A DNA stretch of 64,000 bases. Source: Prostheceraeus crozeri (taxonomy: Eukaryota; Platyhelminthes; Polycladida; Euryleptidae). Positions 33,168 through 44,887 of the stretch are shown here, in pieces (the stretch's first letter is position 1; the number at the start of each line of letters is the position of its first letter). The DNA lies in assembly GCA_907163375.1 (NCBI GenBank), contig CAJQUW010015471.1:1-64000 (forward strand), read 5' to 3'. The notes under the pieces are model-generated. The model saw only the letters and a program-made list of their open reading frames with translations, ran no database searches and was not told the DNA's origin. The translations under genes were made by a program, and so were the position numbers.

Positions 33168-33760
33168 CACTGTAAATTGCTGGATACGAAAATTACATAC
33201 AAACATACACCAAAATCACATACAATTTGAAACTAACATCTGATGCGAGATTCTCGTATGCTTACAGAGATCTGGTATGTTTTTCGTACGACATTTCATT
33301 TACTTTCGTATGTGATTGGTATGTAGCGATGCGATCTATTCTATCTGTGATTTGCTGTTTTACACTGAAATACGAGTTGTTGGTATGTTTTATATACGAG
33401 ACCCGATGCAAATTCATCCTCATTCGTATGCCTCTGGTATGCCTCTGGTATGAAGAGCTTTAAGTCACATAAATAGAAAATTGTGTTATATACTACAGTC
33501 AAATAACTTTTTCCAGTAATACCAGCCGTGAATGCTTTTTGTTTGATAGAGTGATATGTAACTAGATTAGATTTAATGTGCATTTACTGCTCCTCGAGAT
33601 TGTCGCATGGTGCTGGTGCGGCTTTAGTATGTAAAGCATACCACATTTGAACTAACATACGAAAAGCATACAATTATATACCAAGAGAATACAGAAATAT
33701 ACCAAGAAATACTTTGGTATGCATCCTTCGTATGTGATTGGCATTGAGCGATTTACAGTG
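33168..33760. mobile_element. MITE with CACTGTAAAT ends
   Basis: Starts CACTGTAAATTGCTGGATACG and ends with the inverse of CACTGTAAATCGCTCAATGCC. Inside, CGTATGTGATTGGTATGTAGCG and GGTATGC-type words repeat. About 593 bp, no transposase. Target duplication not clear, so family is left open. Confidence 0.75.
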
Positions 33761-36700
33761 ATACGGGTCACACAAGCCAGTAAGTTGACGTAAGTCTTTA
33801 TGTACTGTAAGGTCTTAAACAAAACATGTATCAAATATATCTTAACAGTACACATATCAAAATTATTTAACAAATATATCACTCAATGAACCAGTGTAAT
33901 GTATTACATTTACAAGCAGAATGTTGTAGTCGACATTGTGGAATCCTCCGAAATATTTAGTCCATTTCTCACATTGGTCACGATATCATATGCCTGTCAA
34001 CATCCAATTACATACATGCCAATCATTCTATGAAGATGGCTCGTAATATCAAGAACATCTATATTCATCGGTCTGAGGAATTAAGAGAAATCTGATTTTT
34101 TTGCACCAAACAGATGTCATTCCAATTTTAATTCAATGTATCATTGTGTAGGCCTATAATAATCAGCTATGCATAATCATTATAGTTATGATCATCATAC
34201 TATATAAGCGATAATGATACGTTGTATATAATAGACATCTCGCATTCCTTGGCAGAAGAAAATGCTAACTTTTGATTTTGTGACGAATATAGCCAATCTA
34301 GTCCAACCCGTTACCTGAGTATTAAGGAAAATTCCTAATTGAAAAAAATCGCAAATCAGAACTTATTTTTACTTTTTCGAATCAATGATCGAAATCGATT
34401 TCCGAGGTGGCGAATCGTTTAATCGGTAATTGAATATTCAATTCTTCGAATCCATCCTTCTTCTGGTTAAGCTATTATATCAGAGTTAAAAGTTAGCTAA
34501 ACATGTAATGCGATTGTGCAAAAATTCAATTTATTTAAATTTTGATATCACATTGTTAAAGTTTAGAAACATCCATACAGAAGCCGTTGTTATGTTGCAC
34601 ACCTGCAGTATCGATAACATGCTATTTGTATGAATAGTGTATGGAAGGGGTCCGTGGGGTGAACCTCTTGCTTTTCTATAAGCATTTAAGTTGCAAGTAA
34701 TTAAGATGGTAGCAATCGATAATCACAGCTTATTAAATGATAAGTCTACATGTAGGTCTGTAAATACCGGTGCATGAATTAAAAATGACAAAAAATCTAG
34801 TATGGATAGGGCCTATACCGTATACAGGCACCTCACTCTAATAATTCGTGTTCATAATTCGATTAACTTATGAATAAACGAAAGCCTATCTGCAATAGCA
34901 AAGGACTTGCTCAGTCATGCTAGATATTTTAAGCTAGTTTGAGCCATTCCGACCCGTATTGACGGGCCCTTGTAGGGCGAAACGCAGCGTCCACGGCTGC
35001 CAAGGAATTTTCGTGCTTATAATTTGTTCAAGTCGGAAGACATCTTTCTATTCTATGCCAGGCGAACTGGCACTCTGTAATCATTGTGATTCTCTGGAGT
35101 TTGATGATTAATCTTGAAGATGCTCGGCGAGCCTGACTGAAAGCGCTCGCACAATAAAAAGATATTATTTTATGACATCCGGAATATTCACGCCTCTAAT
35201 ACTTTGATTGATAATGAATGTTGTAAAACCTTGTCATTGCGCCAGACGGCATAATGAAAATTCAATACATGTACGTTAATATTAATCATCTCGAATTCAT
35301 GAAACACAACCTACGTTTCGCAAAATGGCTGCATCAATGATATGGGTATTGCAAAGTGAATATTTGCAAATAGTTGAAAACTCACCTCCTCACGACTGAA
35401 TTTGTTGTACTGACTCGTCGAAGTATGATGAATTGATTAACTCCCTCAATGTGATAATAGGAGATTATATGATCGTCAATTCTCTCGCATTTAGGTCGCT
35501 GAGTTAAAATGCACGTTGACAGTTGCATTGATTGGACCACATTAAATTGCAAAGTATTACATTGCCCATTCTACGATAGTTTAAGATTGCTACATTTCGT
35601 CTCAGTCAACAATCAACATGCAAATTAGTGGACTTCGTGATAGAGCACCATTTTAAGACCAGCACTAATCGCTTATTTATTCTCCCGAAATCAAAATAAT
35701 CAGCTTATTAAAGTTTTATAATCTCATGCAAGATGCTTTGGTACATCTCATGAGGCCTGTTATGTTATGAATATAAATCAAGTGCATAGAACACATTTCA
35801 GATGTCGACAGTGTAGCTAATTTTTATTAGTTAGCATATAAGATCTTATCAAATGTTACTATTTCAAAACTTCTAAAAAGCAAATAATCTAAATGCTAAT
35901 GCTAATTCTAAATGCATGTTTTGTTTGAAGTTAATGAATGCTTCAAAACGCGCCATGTTCTTAACCTTACAGTTCTACGCATAATTTTGCTGTTAAGTAA
36001 ACATTACGAAGCAGATAATTTGATGTCTTGCCCAAAACTGTTAAAAGAGTAAACTACTAGCTACTTAAGTTACGTTCAGAGTAGGAGGACACTATAGCTT
36101 ATATCACCTGAAATATTTCAAACACCACATCATAGCTTCACATCATATATCTATTTGTACATCTGATGAAACATATATAGGTCGATTTATCTACATTCTT
36201 AAATATAACTTAATTTTCAAACTCAGAAAAAATCTCAATGGCATAACTTACATGGAGTTTGATGCTCTGAATTTTCGAGATCGGTTTCAATCTGACATTT
36301 TATCATGCAGCAAATCCAACTTCCGGTCCGGTGAACGGACAACACATTTTAACTATTGCTTGATTTACCAAAATAGCGAAATCAGTCTCCTTTTGTTTAA
36401 TTTCTAGTCCTCGATGACAGATAATGATGATAGCTTCCACTTGGTTTTATTTTCAATAAATTATCTGCTAGTATCCTACGATGTTTACAAATGTCAGTTT
36501 GTGAATTCATGAAAGTAGAGCTGAACATGTCAGATCCAACGTGAACACCAAAAAGTAATGACCGGCATTGCTAAAATTCAATGCGGTACATGGGCGAGGG
36601 TAAGAATTGGTGGAATTTCAAAACATGATATCTTCCTTGTCTGAAAAATAGAATCGAAACTGACACGAATGTGAGAACTTCGCATTGATCAATAAATTGT

Positions 36701-36879
36701 ATACCACAGTACCACACCATGTCTTGAATGAGATCAATCACCTGAGACGGTCTTATATTTCATATTTTCGATCATATGAAAGTGCCTTCAATTTGATCAA
36801 TAGAATTCATTTGCGTCAAGAATCGCATGTAAAATCTTAACACACTTGCATATCCACATTTCAACGGTGAAAGAATAGG
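33761..36879. other. AT-rich non-coding DNA, 3.1 kb
   Basis: No supported gene, transposon terminus or RNA. A GC-richer patch at about 34.94-35.02 kb (CCCTTGTAGGGCGAAACGC) stands out but I cannot name it. Confidence 0.4.
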
Positions 36880-37991
36880 ATAAGGGCCAGTGGCGTCGCG
36901 TGCTCCCTGACCATAGGCCTTCACTCGGCATTGGGATACTATTTCTATACAAAGCACTTTTATGTCACAACATTAATTTTCATAAAAGCTGAATTTTTAA
37001 TAACAATTTTCCGAACATTTTTTAATGTCAAGTGAAAGTGCACATGAGAAGTGATTGCTCATGTCACTTAACCGCCTTACTCAAAGAGCGGCTATATCAT
37101 TATATCCCCTCTCTGTCCAGACCACATTTTCTCGAGAAAAAAGGAGGCAAGGCGAACAGTTTCTTGCGTTTTTGACGGCCGGTCAGCCACTCACATGTTT
37201 GAAATTTTGATGCATTAAAATGTCTTGTGTATTTCTTATTTCTTTCTGTGTGAGTACTTTCAATTTCATATCAGGTGTTGGCCTACCTTCCTTGACGACT
37301 GTCATCTTTTCAGTATATTCCCTTGGGACGAAATGCATGGTTATGATCTCATCTGCAGTACTAAACATAGTGTCACATCAATCACGTAAAAACAAATTAT
37401 GGAATTCTACCGAATCTGGGTGTCCGAGTCAGATGCATTACTTTGCATTCATTGGAGAACGCTCATCATCTGATCGCAGTCTTGTCTGAACGTCATCCAT
37501 CTGCCACTGTTGACGTATTGGCTTCTCTCACATTAAGCGAAGCTAGGAACAATTGGGTTGCGCTTCCCTTACTATATTTAGGCACCGCGCCTCGATCAAG
37601 AATTGCGTAGAATTCCATTGCAAAAATTGGAGAAGGCAAAGCATTATGTCTATCGGGAAAGCCAATATTTACGCGGGCGCGTGCGCTTACTGCCTCACAC
37701 TCACACAACTCTCTTTCGCTGTCTGAACATCAGTGCTCCGTCTGAACACACGACTAGCTTGTGTGTCTAATTGTTCGAAGAAAACAGCTGTGATTCAAGC
37801 ACGTGCTGCAAAACTGTTCACTCTTGAGGTTGAGCGTCTGATTATGAGACGGAAGCTGTGCACAGCTATCACGAGAAGCTATCGAATTTAAATGAATGAT
37901 GACACTTTTCATTTTTATAAATGTTGGTAAATAATTTTTGAGGATACGCCGAAGGCCTCGCAGTTACGGAGAAGACGCCACTGATAAGGGC
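36880..37991. mobile_element. Non-autonomous hAT transposon with 8-bp target duplication
   Basis: Element 36,888-37,983 (1,096 bp) starts CAGTGGCGTC and ends GACGCCACTG, flanked by the perfect duplication ATAAGGGC (36,880-36,887 and 37,984-37,991). No transposase domain is seen; a 61-residue minus-strand frame at 37,183-37,368 is of unknown nature. Confidence 0.93.
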
Positions 37992-38245
37992 ACAATTGAA
38001 GTGGAATACTAAAGCTTGACTGGAATTACTTGAACAAGCTAAATGTAAAAAAGCCATGTTGCAGTTGTGTGCATTCGAGTGACAAAAGCGGTTGGCGAGT
38101 GAGCATGAGAATGTGGAGGATGACCCGAAATCAGAACGACCGTCATCAACACGAACGAATGCAAACATCGACCGAGTTCATGAGCTGGTGAGAAGTGATT
38201 GCAGACCCAACGGTGCGAATGATGTCGGAAAACTCACTATACATT
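37992..38245 (+). pseudogene. mariner transposase N-terminal fragment
   Basis: Plus-strand translation gives a segment with SEHENVEDDPKSERPSS followed by NIDRVHELVRSDCRP. This is the linker between the DNA-binding and catalytic parts of mariner transposases (compare the common VEDDPRSGRPS motif). The catalytic region is not present to the right, and the hAT sits directly to the left, so this is a relic. Not the same piece as the nested mariner at 25.5 kb, which lacks this region. Confidence 0.75.
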
Positions 38246-38733
38246 AAGGCTGTAAGCCCTGGACTAAAAGCCTGCGATTGAGCCCGGGCTTGTGAAAAAA
38301 CGGGACTAAATCCGCGCCTGGGCCTAGAACGATGTCCGGCCTTGACGTCTCCAAGTCCGGGATTCCGATTTCGCGGACAAAAATTGGTTATTTTGATCGA
38401 TGTGATATTATACGTAGCCTAAGATATCAACAGTTTCTGACTGATTATACATAGGTATCTCAGTTCACAGTATTACTGGAGCATGCTTTTATTAGACAGA
38501 ATCGAATCTAAGCCTGCTTTGTATTCTTTGTGAGTCTTCTGATCTTTACGGCGCATTCATTTTTTGCAAATTTTTATTGTAGTCAACTGATTTGTTGATC
38601 TTCAGTATCTGAATGCCATTCGTATGTTAAGTTAATCGATCTCACTCGATTTATCGTTAGATAATTCTATTGAGTGGCAGATTTTTAGAGTTTGAGAAAG
38701 TCGCAATGAATTGCCCTCAGCCTTCTATGTTTT
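38246..38733. other. Non-coding DNA
   Basis: Contains a GC-rich patch (about 38.25-38.40 kb: CCCTGGACTAAAAGCC, GCCCGGGCTTGTG) with several short inverted words; otherwise featureless. Confidence 0.35.
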
Positions 38734-40717
38734 CCAGGGGCCTGTTTCATATAATTGTCAGCTGCTTATGACTTTCATAAGTCATAACCATCGAAAATGT
38801 TCATAAGCCTTATGACAACTTGTTGCATATAGACTTATAGTTATAAGTTCATTTTCAAAGGCGATTTCATGACGCTTATGAAAATCTTCATAAACTTTAC
38901 AAATAGCAATCACTATTTTTGTCAGTCCATCCATCTCCACCGATCTATTTTTAGCGCTGAACAGACACCAATTTCTCAGAAACCGCGAATGCAGCGAGTA
39001 CGAGTAGTCTCATCATTTATTGCTGTACTGAACTGTGAGTCTGTGATACCATAGCGATGTCGTAGAGAAATATCCATCTTTTGACACTCATTCTCGCACA
39101 GAAGAGCGTTCTGTTTGGTGCATTCTCAGCAACTCCTACGCAAAAGATAAAAACAACGCATGGGATGGGAAGAAATCCTGAAAGATTTCAAGCGCCTATA
39201 TGGAAGTGACCCATCTAGCGGTAAAGGCTGGAAGTACCTCAGTTGTCATATGCTCCTTGCAGCGAACATGGAAAAATCGCACAGTGCTGCCGAAGTGCCG
39301 ATGTAAAATTGGCGGAATTTAGAGCAAGAGATCTGATAAACAATGCTTTTCTTCTTGCACTTCTTACTTACTTAGAGTAGAGCAGAGGGCAATTCGATAA
39401 GTTGCAGCGTTGATCTTGTTGTGAGTTCGCATTTCTTAGTGTTCTACTTTTTCTTGTTAGCCGAATATTTACTTTTTCTCGTCGAAAGACGCTTTTAATT
39501 TAGTTATCTGCTGATTCTTCATCAGAAGGCATTTGAACAGCTGTCAAGCGAAAACACCATAGCATCAATTCTGGCATATGACCACTATGAAAACAACCGT
39601 CGTCTAAGAGAAGCTATTTATGTCAACAAGTTTAAACCATCAATCAACAACAAACATGAACTGAGCAGGTACAGAAATTCTCTTTTTCTGATACTTGTGA
39701 TTCAAAATTTACTTGTGTACCACTAACTTTTCAGTCAGGTCATTGTTTTCTATGCTATTGATACTACCGTATGTAGCCCAGTACTACCTGCCTCATGTAT
39801 ATCTCTATTCCCTATTTCCTATATCATCCCTTCCATGCTATGATATCATTGTACAAAATATTTTGAATCTTATGTGCGTGTATAAGTCGATGTTCAAATT
39901 CCTTTTTGCCTGAAGATGATCACTGAGAAGTGATTGAAATTGATAGCATCATAAAATAAATAAGATAACATCAAATTATTCTTGACTCTCCCCTATCAAC
40001 AAAATATACTTTTTTAATCAAGACATTTTCAAATTATTAAAAACTGTTTATTGCAGCCATGCTGAAACTCCTATGAAAGTGTAACGCACACTACACACAG
40101 TAAAAGATTCAAAAAATATAACCACAATATTACATGAGTTGTATCATTAAATTTCGACGAGATTGCAGATCACGATTCTCAACGTCATCTTCATTTTCTC
40201 CTGGAAAATCCATTCGGTACTTTTTATTCTTCCCCCCATATTTCTGTTGTTGACACCCGAAAGTGTTGCGTCATTGACGATCTTCTCTTGTTCCTACGGA
40301 TTTTATATTTTTGCGTAAGAGTTGCTGAGAATGTACCAAACAGAACGCTCTTCTGTACGAGAATGAGTGTCAAAAGATGGATATTTCTCTACGACATCGC
40401 TATGGTATCACATACTCACAGTTCAGCACAGCAGTAAATGATGAGACTACTCGTACTCGCTGCATTCGCGGTTTCTGAGAAATTGGTGTCTGTTCAGCGC
40501 TAAAAATAGATCGGTGGAGATGGATGGACTGACAAAAATAGTGATTGCTATTTGTAACGTTTATGAAGATTTTCATAAGTGTCATGAAATCGCCTTTGAA
40601 AATGAATTTATAACTATAAGTCTATATGCAACAAGTTGTCATAAGGCTTATGAACATTTTCGATGGTTATGACTTATGAAAGTCATAAGCAGCTGACAAT
40701 TATAAGAAACAGGCCTC
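38734..40717. mobile_element. Foldback derivative of a Harbinger element (copy A)
   Basis: Starts CCAGGGGCCTGTTTCATATAA and ends with the inverse ...GAAACAGGCC. The first 410 bp (38,737-39,150) return inverted at about 40,310-40,717, so both ends are the accessory-gene end of copy B. It retains a Myb-like accessory gene (39.15-39.31 kb, plus), a Penelope 3' fragment and a scrap of the transposase C-terminus, but no catalytic domain. The 61-residue frames at 38,869, 40,400 and 43,140 are translations of the same terminal repeat and are not genes. Confidence 0.85.
39520..39990 (+). mobile_element. Penelope-like element 3' end (GIY-YIG tail and terminal RNA motif)
   Basis: Plus-strand translation includes YDHYENNRRLREAIYVNKF and KPSINNKHEL, the closing stretch of the GIY-YIG domain of Penelope-like elements. 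About 270 bp further, CCTGAAGATG-ATCACT-GAGA-AGTGAT-T-GAAA (39,909-39,938) repeats the hammerhead-like arrangement seen at 22.21 kb, with a perfect 6-bp stem and GAGA loop. The fragment lies inside Harbinger copy A, and its mirror image lies at 42.23-42.70 kb in copy B, so it entered the Harbinger lineage before the two copies arose. Confidence 0.78.
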
Positions 40718-41009
40718 GGGGGCCTGTTGCATATAACTTTCATAACCTAATTATTATTGAAAGTCATAAGTATATTGAAGTTTTGCGTTGCATATAACTC
40801 AAACTGAAATGTCATAAGCTTGAAAAAGTTCATAAGTGCACCAGATAAAAAATTTCAGTGAAAGTCATAAGTGTGCGTTGCATAAACATTTACTTATGAA
40901 TCTTCTCGAGGGAAATCCAATGGATTTCCTTCAATATTTGCTTATGATTTTCATGAAATCGGAGCGGCCTATGAATAAGTGATTGTAAAGTGAAAGGACA
41001 TGGCAGATT

Positions 41010-42062
41010 TTAGCAGCTCTTTCAAGTGACGATGACGACTCATACATGGAATCATTTGAATTAATTCAGTAGCCACCTCAGATTTTTCGTGAGCGTATTC
41101 ACTTTAACAGACTTCCCGACGAGCCAATATCCCGATTCAGGCTCAATGATGATACATTGAATTCAAGCATCGATCGCGTTCATATGTATCTTGACCATCC
41201 GACCAGTCTGAATTATGCACTTACATCGAAACAACAAGTTATGGTTACTTTGAGATCCCTTTCTACTGGAGATAATTTCACCCTCACGGAATACACAAAT
41301 CGACGGTTTCTAGAGCTATTCATCGATTAGTTGACGCTGTTAACGAACATCTTTTCAACGATATCATAAGTTTTGAGGGAGAGTCTGAAACCCAAACAAG
41401 AGTACAGAAATTTTTCGGTATAGCTGAACTTCCGGCCGTCGTGGGAGCAATTGATGGAACTTTCGTAAACATCAAGACACCGGTTGAAAATGAGCACAAT
41501 TACGTTGATCGACATGGTTATCATGGCATAAGCGGTATGGCAGTCGCTGGACCGGACCTCCACATTCTATACCTGTCAGCTAAGTGGCCGGGCAGTGTTT
41601 CCGATTTTCGTGTATTCCGCAACAGTCAACTGTATGATCGGCTGAACTCTGGTTGGCGACCTCATCCCTTGGGCTACTTGATAGGGGACTCTGGATACGC
41701 TAATACAAACATTTTGTTGACACTTTTGAATACTGTCAATGACCAGCAAGTTCGATTTGATCGAGCTAACAAAAAAAAACCAGTCGCGTTGTAGAATGCA
41801 TATTTGGAGCAATGAAACAGAGATTTCGATCCTTATTTGGACGCCTTCCTTTCGAACCACAGTTTTCTTGTGAAGTTATCAAATGTTGCGCTATACTACA
41901 TAATATGACTATCGTGGAATCAATCATTTAATATTGAAGAAGATGCCCATGGAAGCGATGATTCTGAGAACATTCTCGAGGAAGATGGAATGGATTTTCC
42001 AGGAGAAAATGAAGATGACGTTGAGAATCGTGATCTGCAATCTCGTCGAAATTTATTGATAC
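41010..42062 (+). pseudogene. Harbinger transposase of copy B
   Basis: Starts near MADFSSSF at 41,010. The N-terminal region includes RFRLNDDTLNSSID and LTSKQQVMVTLRSLSTGDNF. The clean central frame 41,441-41,794 carries GAIDGTFVNI (first Asp), YHGISGMAVAGPDLHI, WPGSVSDFRVFRNS and YLIGDSGYANTNI (second Asp). After a one-base slip in a run of nine A, RVVECIFGAMKQRFRSLFGR carries the Glu, then CCAILHNMTIVE and an acidic tail ending RRNLLIQLM. It is a HARBI1-family DDE nuclease, distinct from the one at 24-31 kb. At least one stop and the slips make it inactive. Confidence 0.88.
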
Positions 42063-42229
42063 AACTCATGTAATATTGTGGTTATATTTTTTGAATCTTT
42101 TACTGTGTGTAGTGTGCGTTACACTTTCATAGGAGTTTCAGCATGGCTGCAATAAACAGTTTTTAATAATTTGAAAATGTCTTGATTAAAAAAGTATATT
42201 TTGTTGATAGGGGAGAGTCAAGAATAATT

Positions 42230-42700
42230 TGATGTTATCTTATTTATTTTATGATGCTATCAATTTCAATCACTTCTCAGTGATCATCTTCAGGCAAAAA
42301 GGAATTTGAACATCGACTTATACACGCACATAAGATTCAAAATATTTTGTACAATGATATCATAGCATGGAAGGGATGATATAGGAAATAGGGAATAGAG
42401 ATATACATGAGGCAGGTAGTACTGGGCTACATAGTATCAGTTGCACAGAAAACAATGACCTGACTGAAAAGTCAGTTGTACATATGTAAATTTTGAATCA
42501 CAAGTATCAGAAAAAGAGAATTTCTGTACCTGCTCAGTTCATGTTTGTTGTTGATTGATGGTTTAAACTTGTTGACATAAATAGCTTCTCTTAGACGACG
42601 GTTGTTTTCATCGTGGTCATATGCCAGAATTGATGCTATGGTGTTTTCGCTTGACAGCTGTTCAAATGCCTTCTGATGAAGAATCAGCAGATAACTAAAT
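42230..42700 (-). mobile_element. Penelope-like 3' end inside copy B
   Basis: The mirror image of 39,520-39,990, including the TGAAGATGATCACTGAGAAG motif near 42,290 on the minus strand. It sits between the convergent Harbinger genes. Confidence 0.78.
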
Positions 42701-42891
42701 TAAAAGCGTCTTTCGACGAGAAAAAGTAAATATTCGGCTAACAAGAAAAAGTAGAACACTAAGAAATGCGAACTCACAACAAGATCAACGCTGCAACTTA
42801 TCGAATTGCCCTCTGCTCTACTCTAAGTAAGTAAGAAGTGCAAGAAGAAAAGCATTGTTTATCAGATCTCTTGCTCTAAATTCCGCCAATT

Positions 42892-43113
42892 TTACATCGG
42901 CACTTCGGCAGCACTGTGCAATTTTTCCATGTTCGCTGCAAGGAGCATATGACAACTGAGGTACTTCCAGCCTTTACCGCTAGATGGGTCACTTCCATAT
43001 AGGCGCTTGAAATCTTTCAAGATTTCATCCCACGCGTTGTTTTTATATTTTTGCGTAAGAGTTGCTGAGAATGTACCAAACAGAACGCTCTTCTGTACGA
43101 GAATGAGTGTCAA
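42892..43113 (-). CDS. Myb/SANT-like Harbinger accessory protein, exon or fragment
   Basis: A 73-residue frame: LILVQKSVLFGTFSATLTQK, then NNAWDEILKDFKRLYGSDPS and GKGWKYLSCHMLLAANMEK. The spacing of tryptophans and the AWDEI...GWKYL pattern match the Myb-like DNA-binding proteins encoded beside Harbinger transposases (the group related to NAIF1). It would bind transposon ends and bring in the transposase. Copy A has the same region at 39.09-39.31 kb, plus strand, less intact. No stop within the domain. Confidence 0.68.
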   Translation of the reverse strand: MTLILVQKSVLFGTFSATLTQKYKNNAWDEILKDFKRLYGSDPSSGKGWKYLSCHMLLAANMEKLHSAAEVPM

Positions 43114-43457
43114 AAGATGGATATTTCTCTACGACATCGCTATGGTATCACATACTCACAGTTCAGCACAGCAATAAATGATGAGACTACTCGTACTCCC
43201 TGCATTCGCGGTTTCTGAGAAATTGGTGTCTGTTCAGCGCTAAAAATAGATCGGTGGAGATGGATGGACTGACAAAAATAGTGATTGCTATTTGTAAAGT
43301 TTATGAAGATTTTCATAAGTGTCATGAAATCGCCTTTGAAAATGAACTTATAACTATAAGTCTATATGCAACAAGTTGTCATAAGGCTTATGAACATTTT
43401 CGATGGTTATGACTTATGAAAGTCATAAGCAGCTGACAATTATATGAAACAGGCCCC

Positions 43458-44030
43458 TGGTGGGAAGGATCTTGGACGAGCATGGCTGGGATGTGGTGTG
43501 GCGACCCCTTCCCAATTAAAGAGTTACACGCACTCGGATCATCAGCCGATCGTTACCACCTCCTTGTTACCGAGCATTGTCCCCCCCCCGCTAACAACAA
43601 CGGCTCGCTGGCGAGAGAAGGGCACCAGCATAAAGTAACTCTTTGCCCGGACAGTTGTAGCTCGTTAGCCTGCAATCTAACTAGGAGATGGAACTCTGGA
43701 ATCCAACCCTTGCCAACCCGCAGTACCAAGCGTGGCTAGCAAGGCATCTACCCCAAATGCAAAGTTCACACAGCCAACGGCCCTCAGTATCCAGCAGTTC
43801 GAAAGTCCCCAGTCAAGGCAGCGGCGTCAGATAGACGAACAGAAGGTGCTAAGAATCCCTGTAAGAGAAAAAGCTGCCAAAGGGCCTTACGAATATGTAC
43901 ATATAATGCACGAACAATTTCTTCCGTCGCCAAATTGCACGAGTTTGAATAAGAATTAGAAAAAATCAAATGGGACGTCGTCTGTGTCTGCGAAGTAAAA
44001 GACGACCTGGAGAAAACAATATCCTTCTTC
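43458..44030 (+). pseudogene. LINE 5' fragment with start of an AP-type endonuclease
   Basis: GC-richer than its flanks. Frames carry a Pro/Gln/Arg-rich leader protein (43,732-43,959) and then ELEKIKWDVVCVCEVKDDLE, which matches the opening of AP-endonuclease domains of LINEs (compare I.WDVI.LSEVR). The rest of the endonuclease and the reverse transcriptase are missing. LINEs normally lose the 5' end, so a copy retaining only the 5' end needs another explanation, such as a later deletion. It abuts the Harbinger right end. Confidence 0.65.
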
Positions 44031-44458
44031 AGAGTTCATTGCCTCTAATTTGTTAGTTTTGAGTCCTGTTGTGTTTCAAATCCACTGGATTCAAAGTTAC
44101 GTTGCACCCAACTTGAAGTTGGATCGGCATTTTTATCAAATGTATTTGTTAATTAGCATTTTCATTTATACAAGCTTTCGAGAAGGTATTTGTTTCGTTT
44201 CAGCGTGGTAATGAGTTTCAATGGTCTATACACCGATAGTCAGTGGATTCCTGTGTCATGCTGATTGCAATATTAACGGTGTGATTTGAGAGTCAGTTGA
44301 CTTATTGGTGCTCAACATAGCAGGAAAGGCTGAAGTAAGTGAAAGTTGTGGTACTTTGTAGCCATTCGGTTTTAGAATCACATGGGTACGGTAGGTTACT
44401 AGGCGTTTAAGTGATAGAGCATCTTACGCCTTATTTCGCTTGCAAATCTACCCTTAAA
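44031..44458. other. Non-coding DNA
   Basis: No supported feature. Confidence 0.35.
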
Positions 44459-44887
44459 CTGCGTTTACACGTGCAACTTGATTGCTGATATTTTTCGATC
44501 CATGTTGAGTCAGAAAAACAATGGACAATCAATTGAAGTAAAGGGGTGCCTTCAATAACCGTGCTTCGTACGTCACCAGACAATAGCAATTTAGCGAATG
44601 GTGATAAAGAGAAATGCATTGATTAATCCTCTGAGTGTCAGTAAAAAGTGGCAGCTACAGTTGAGCAAGGCGTATTTAAGCTGACAATTTTTACTGACAC
44701 TCAGAGGATAATGAGCTGATGAGATCAATGCAATTCTCTTTATGATAGTTCACGAAATTGCCATGGTATGGTGAAGCATGAAGCAAAATTATTGAAGGCA
44801 TGCCTGTTTCCATTGTTTGTCTATTCTTTTCTGACTCATCATGGATCGAAAAGTGTCAGCAATCAAGTTGCACGTGTTTAAACGCAG
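44459..44887. mobile_element. Foldback MITE of about 430 bp
   Basis: Left arm CTGCGTTTACACGTGCAACT then TGATTGCTGATATTTTTCG; right arm the inverse CTGCGTTTAAACACGTGCAA then TTGATTGCTGACACTTTTCG. Arms extend to CCTCTGAGTGTCAGTAAAAA and its inverse at the centre, so the whole unit can fold back on itself. No coding capacity, no clear target duplication. Confidence 0.87.

Larger units (their letters stand above)
40719..43457. mobile_element. PIF/Harbinger element (copy B) in inverse orientation
   Basis: Left end GGGGCCTGTTGCATATAAC, right end the inverse of GGGGCCTGTTTCATATAATT. Transposase on the plus strand at 41.0-42.06 kb, Myb-like gene on the minus strand near the right end, the two convergent. 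From about 41.99 kb to the right end it mirrors 38.73-40.21 kb at very high identity, so A and B together form a palindrome with arms of about 1.47 kb. Confidence 0.87.

Noticed and set aside
38869-43325. Three nearly identical 61-codon frames (38,869; 40,400; 43,140)
   Set aside because: They are the Harbinger terminal repeat in translation, present at each terminus, not genes.
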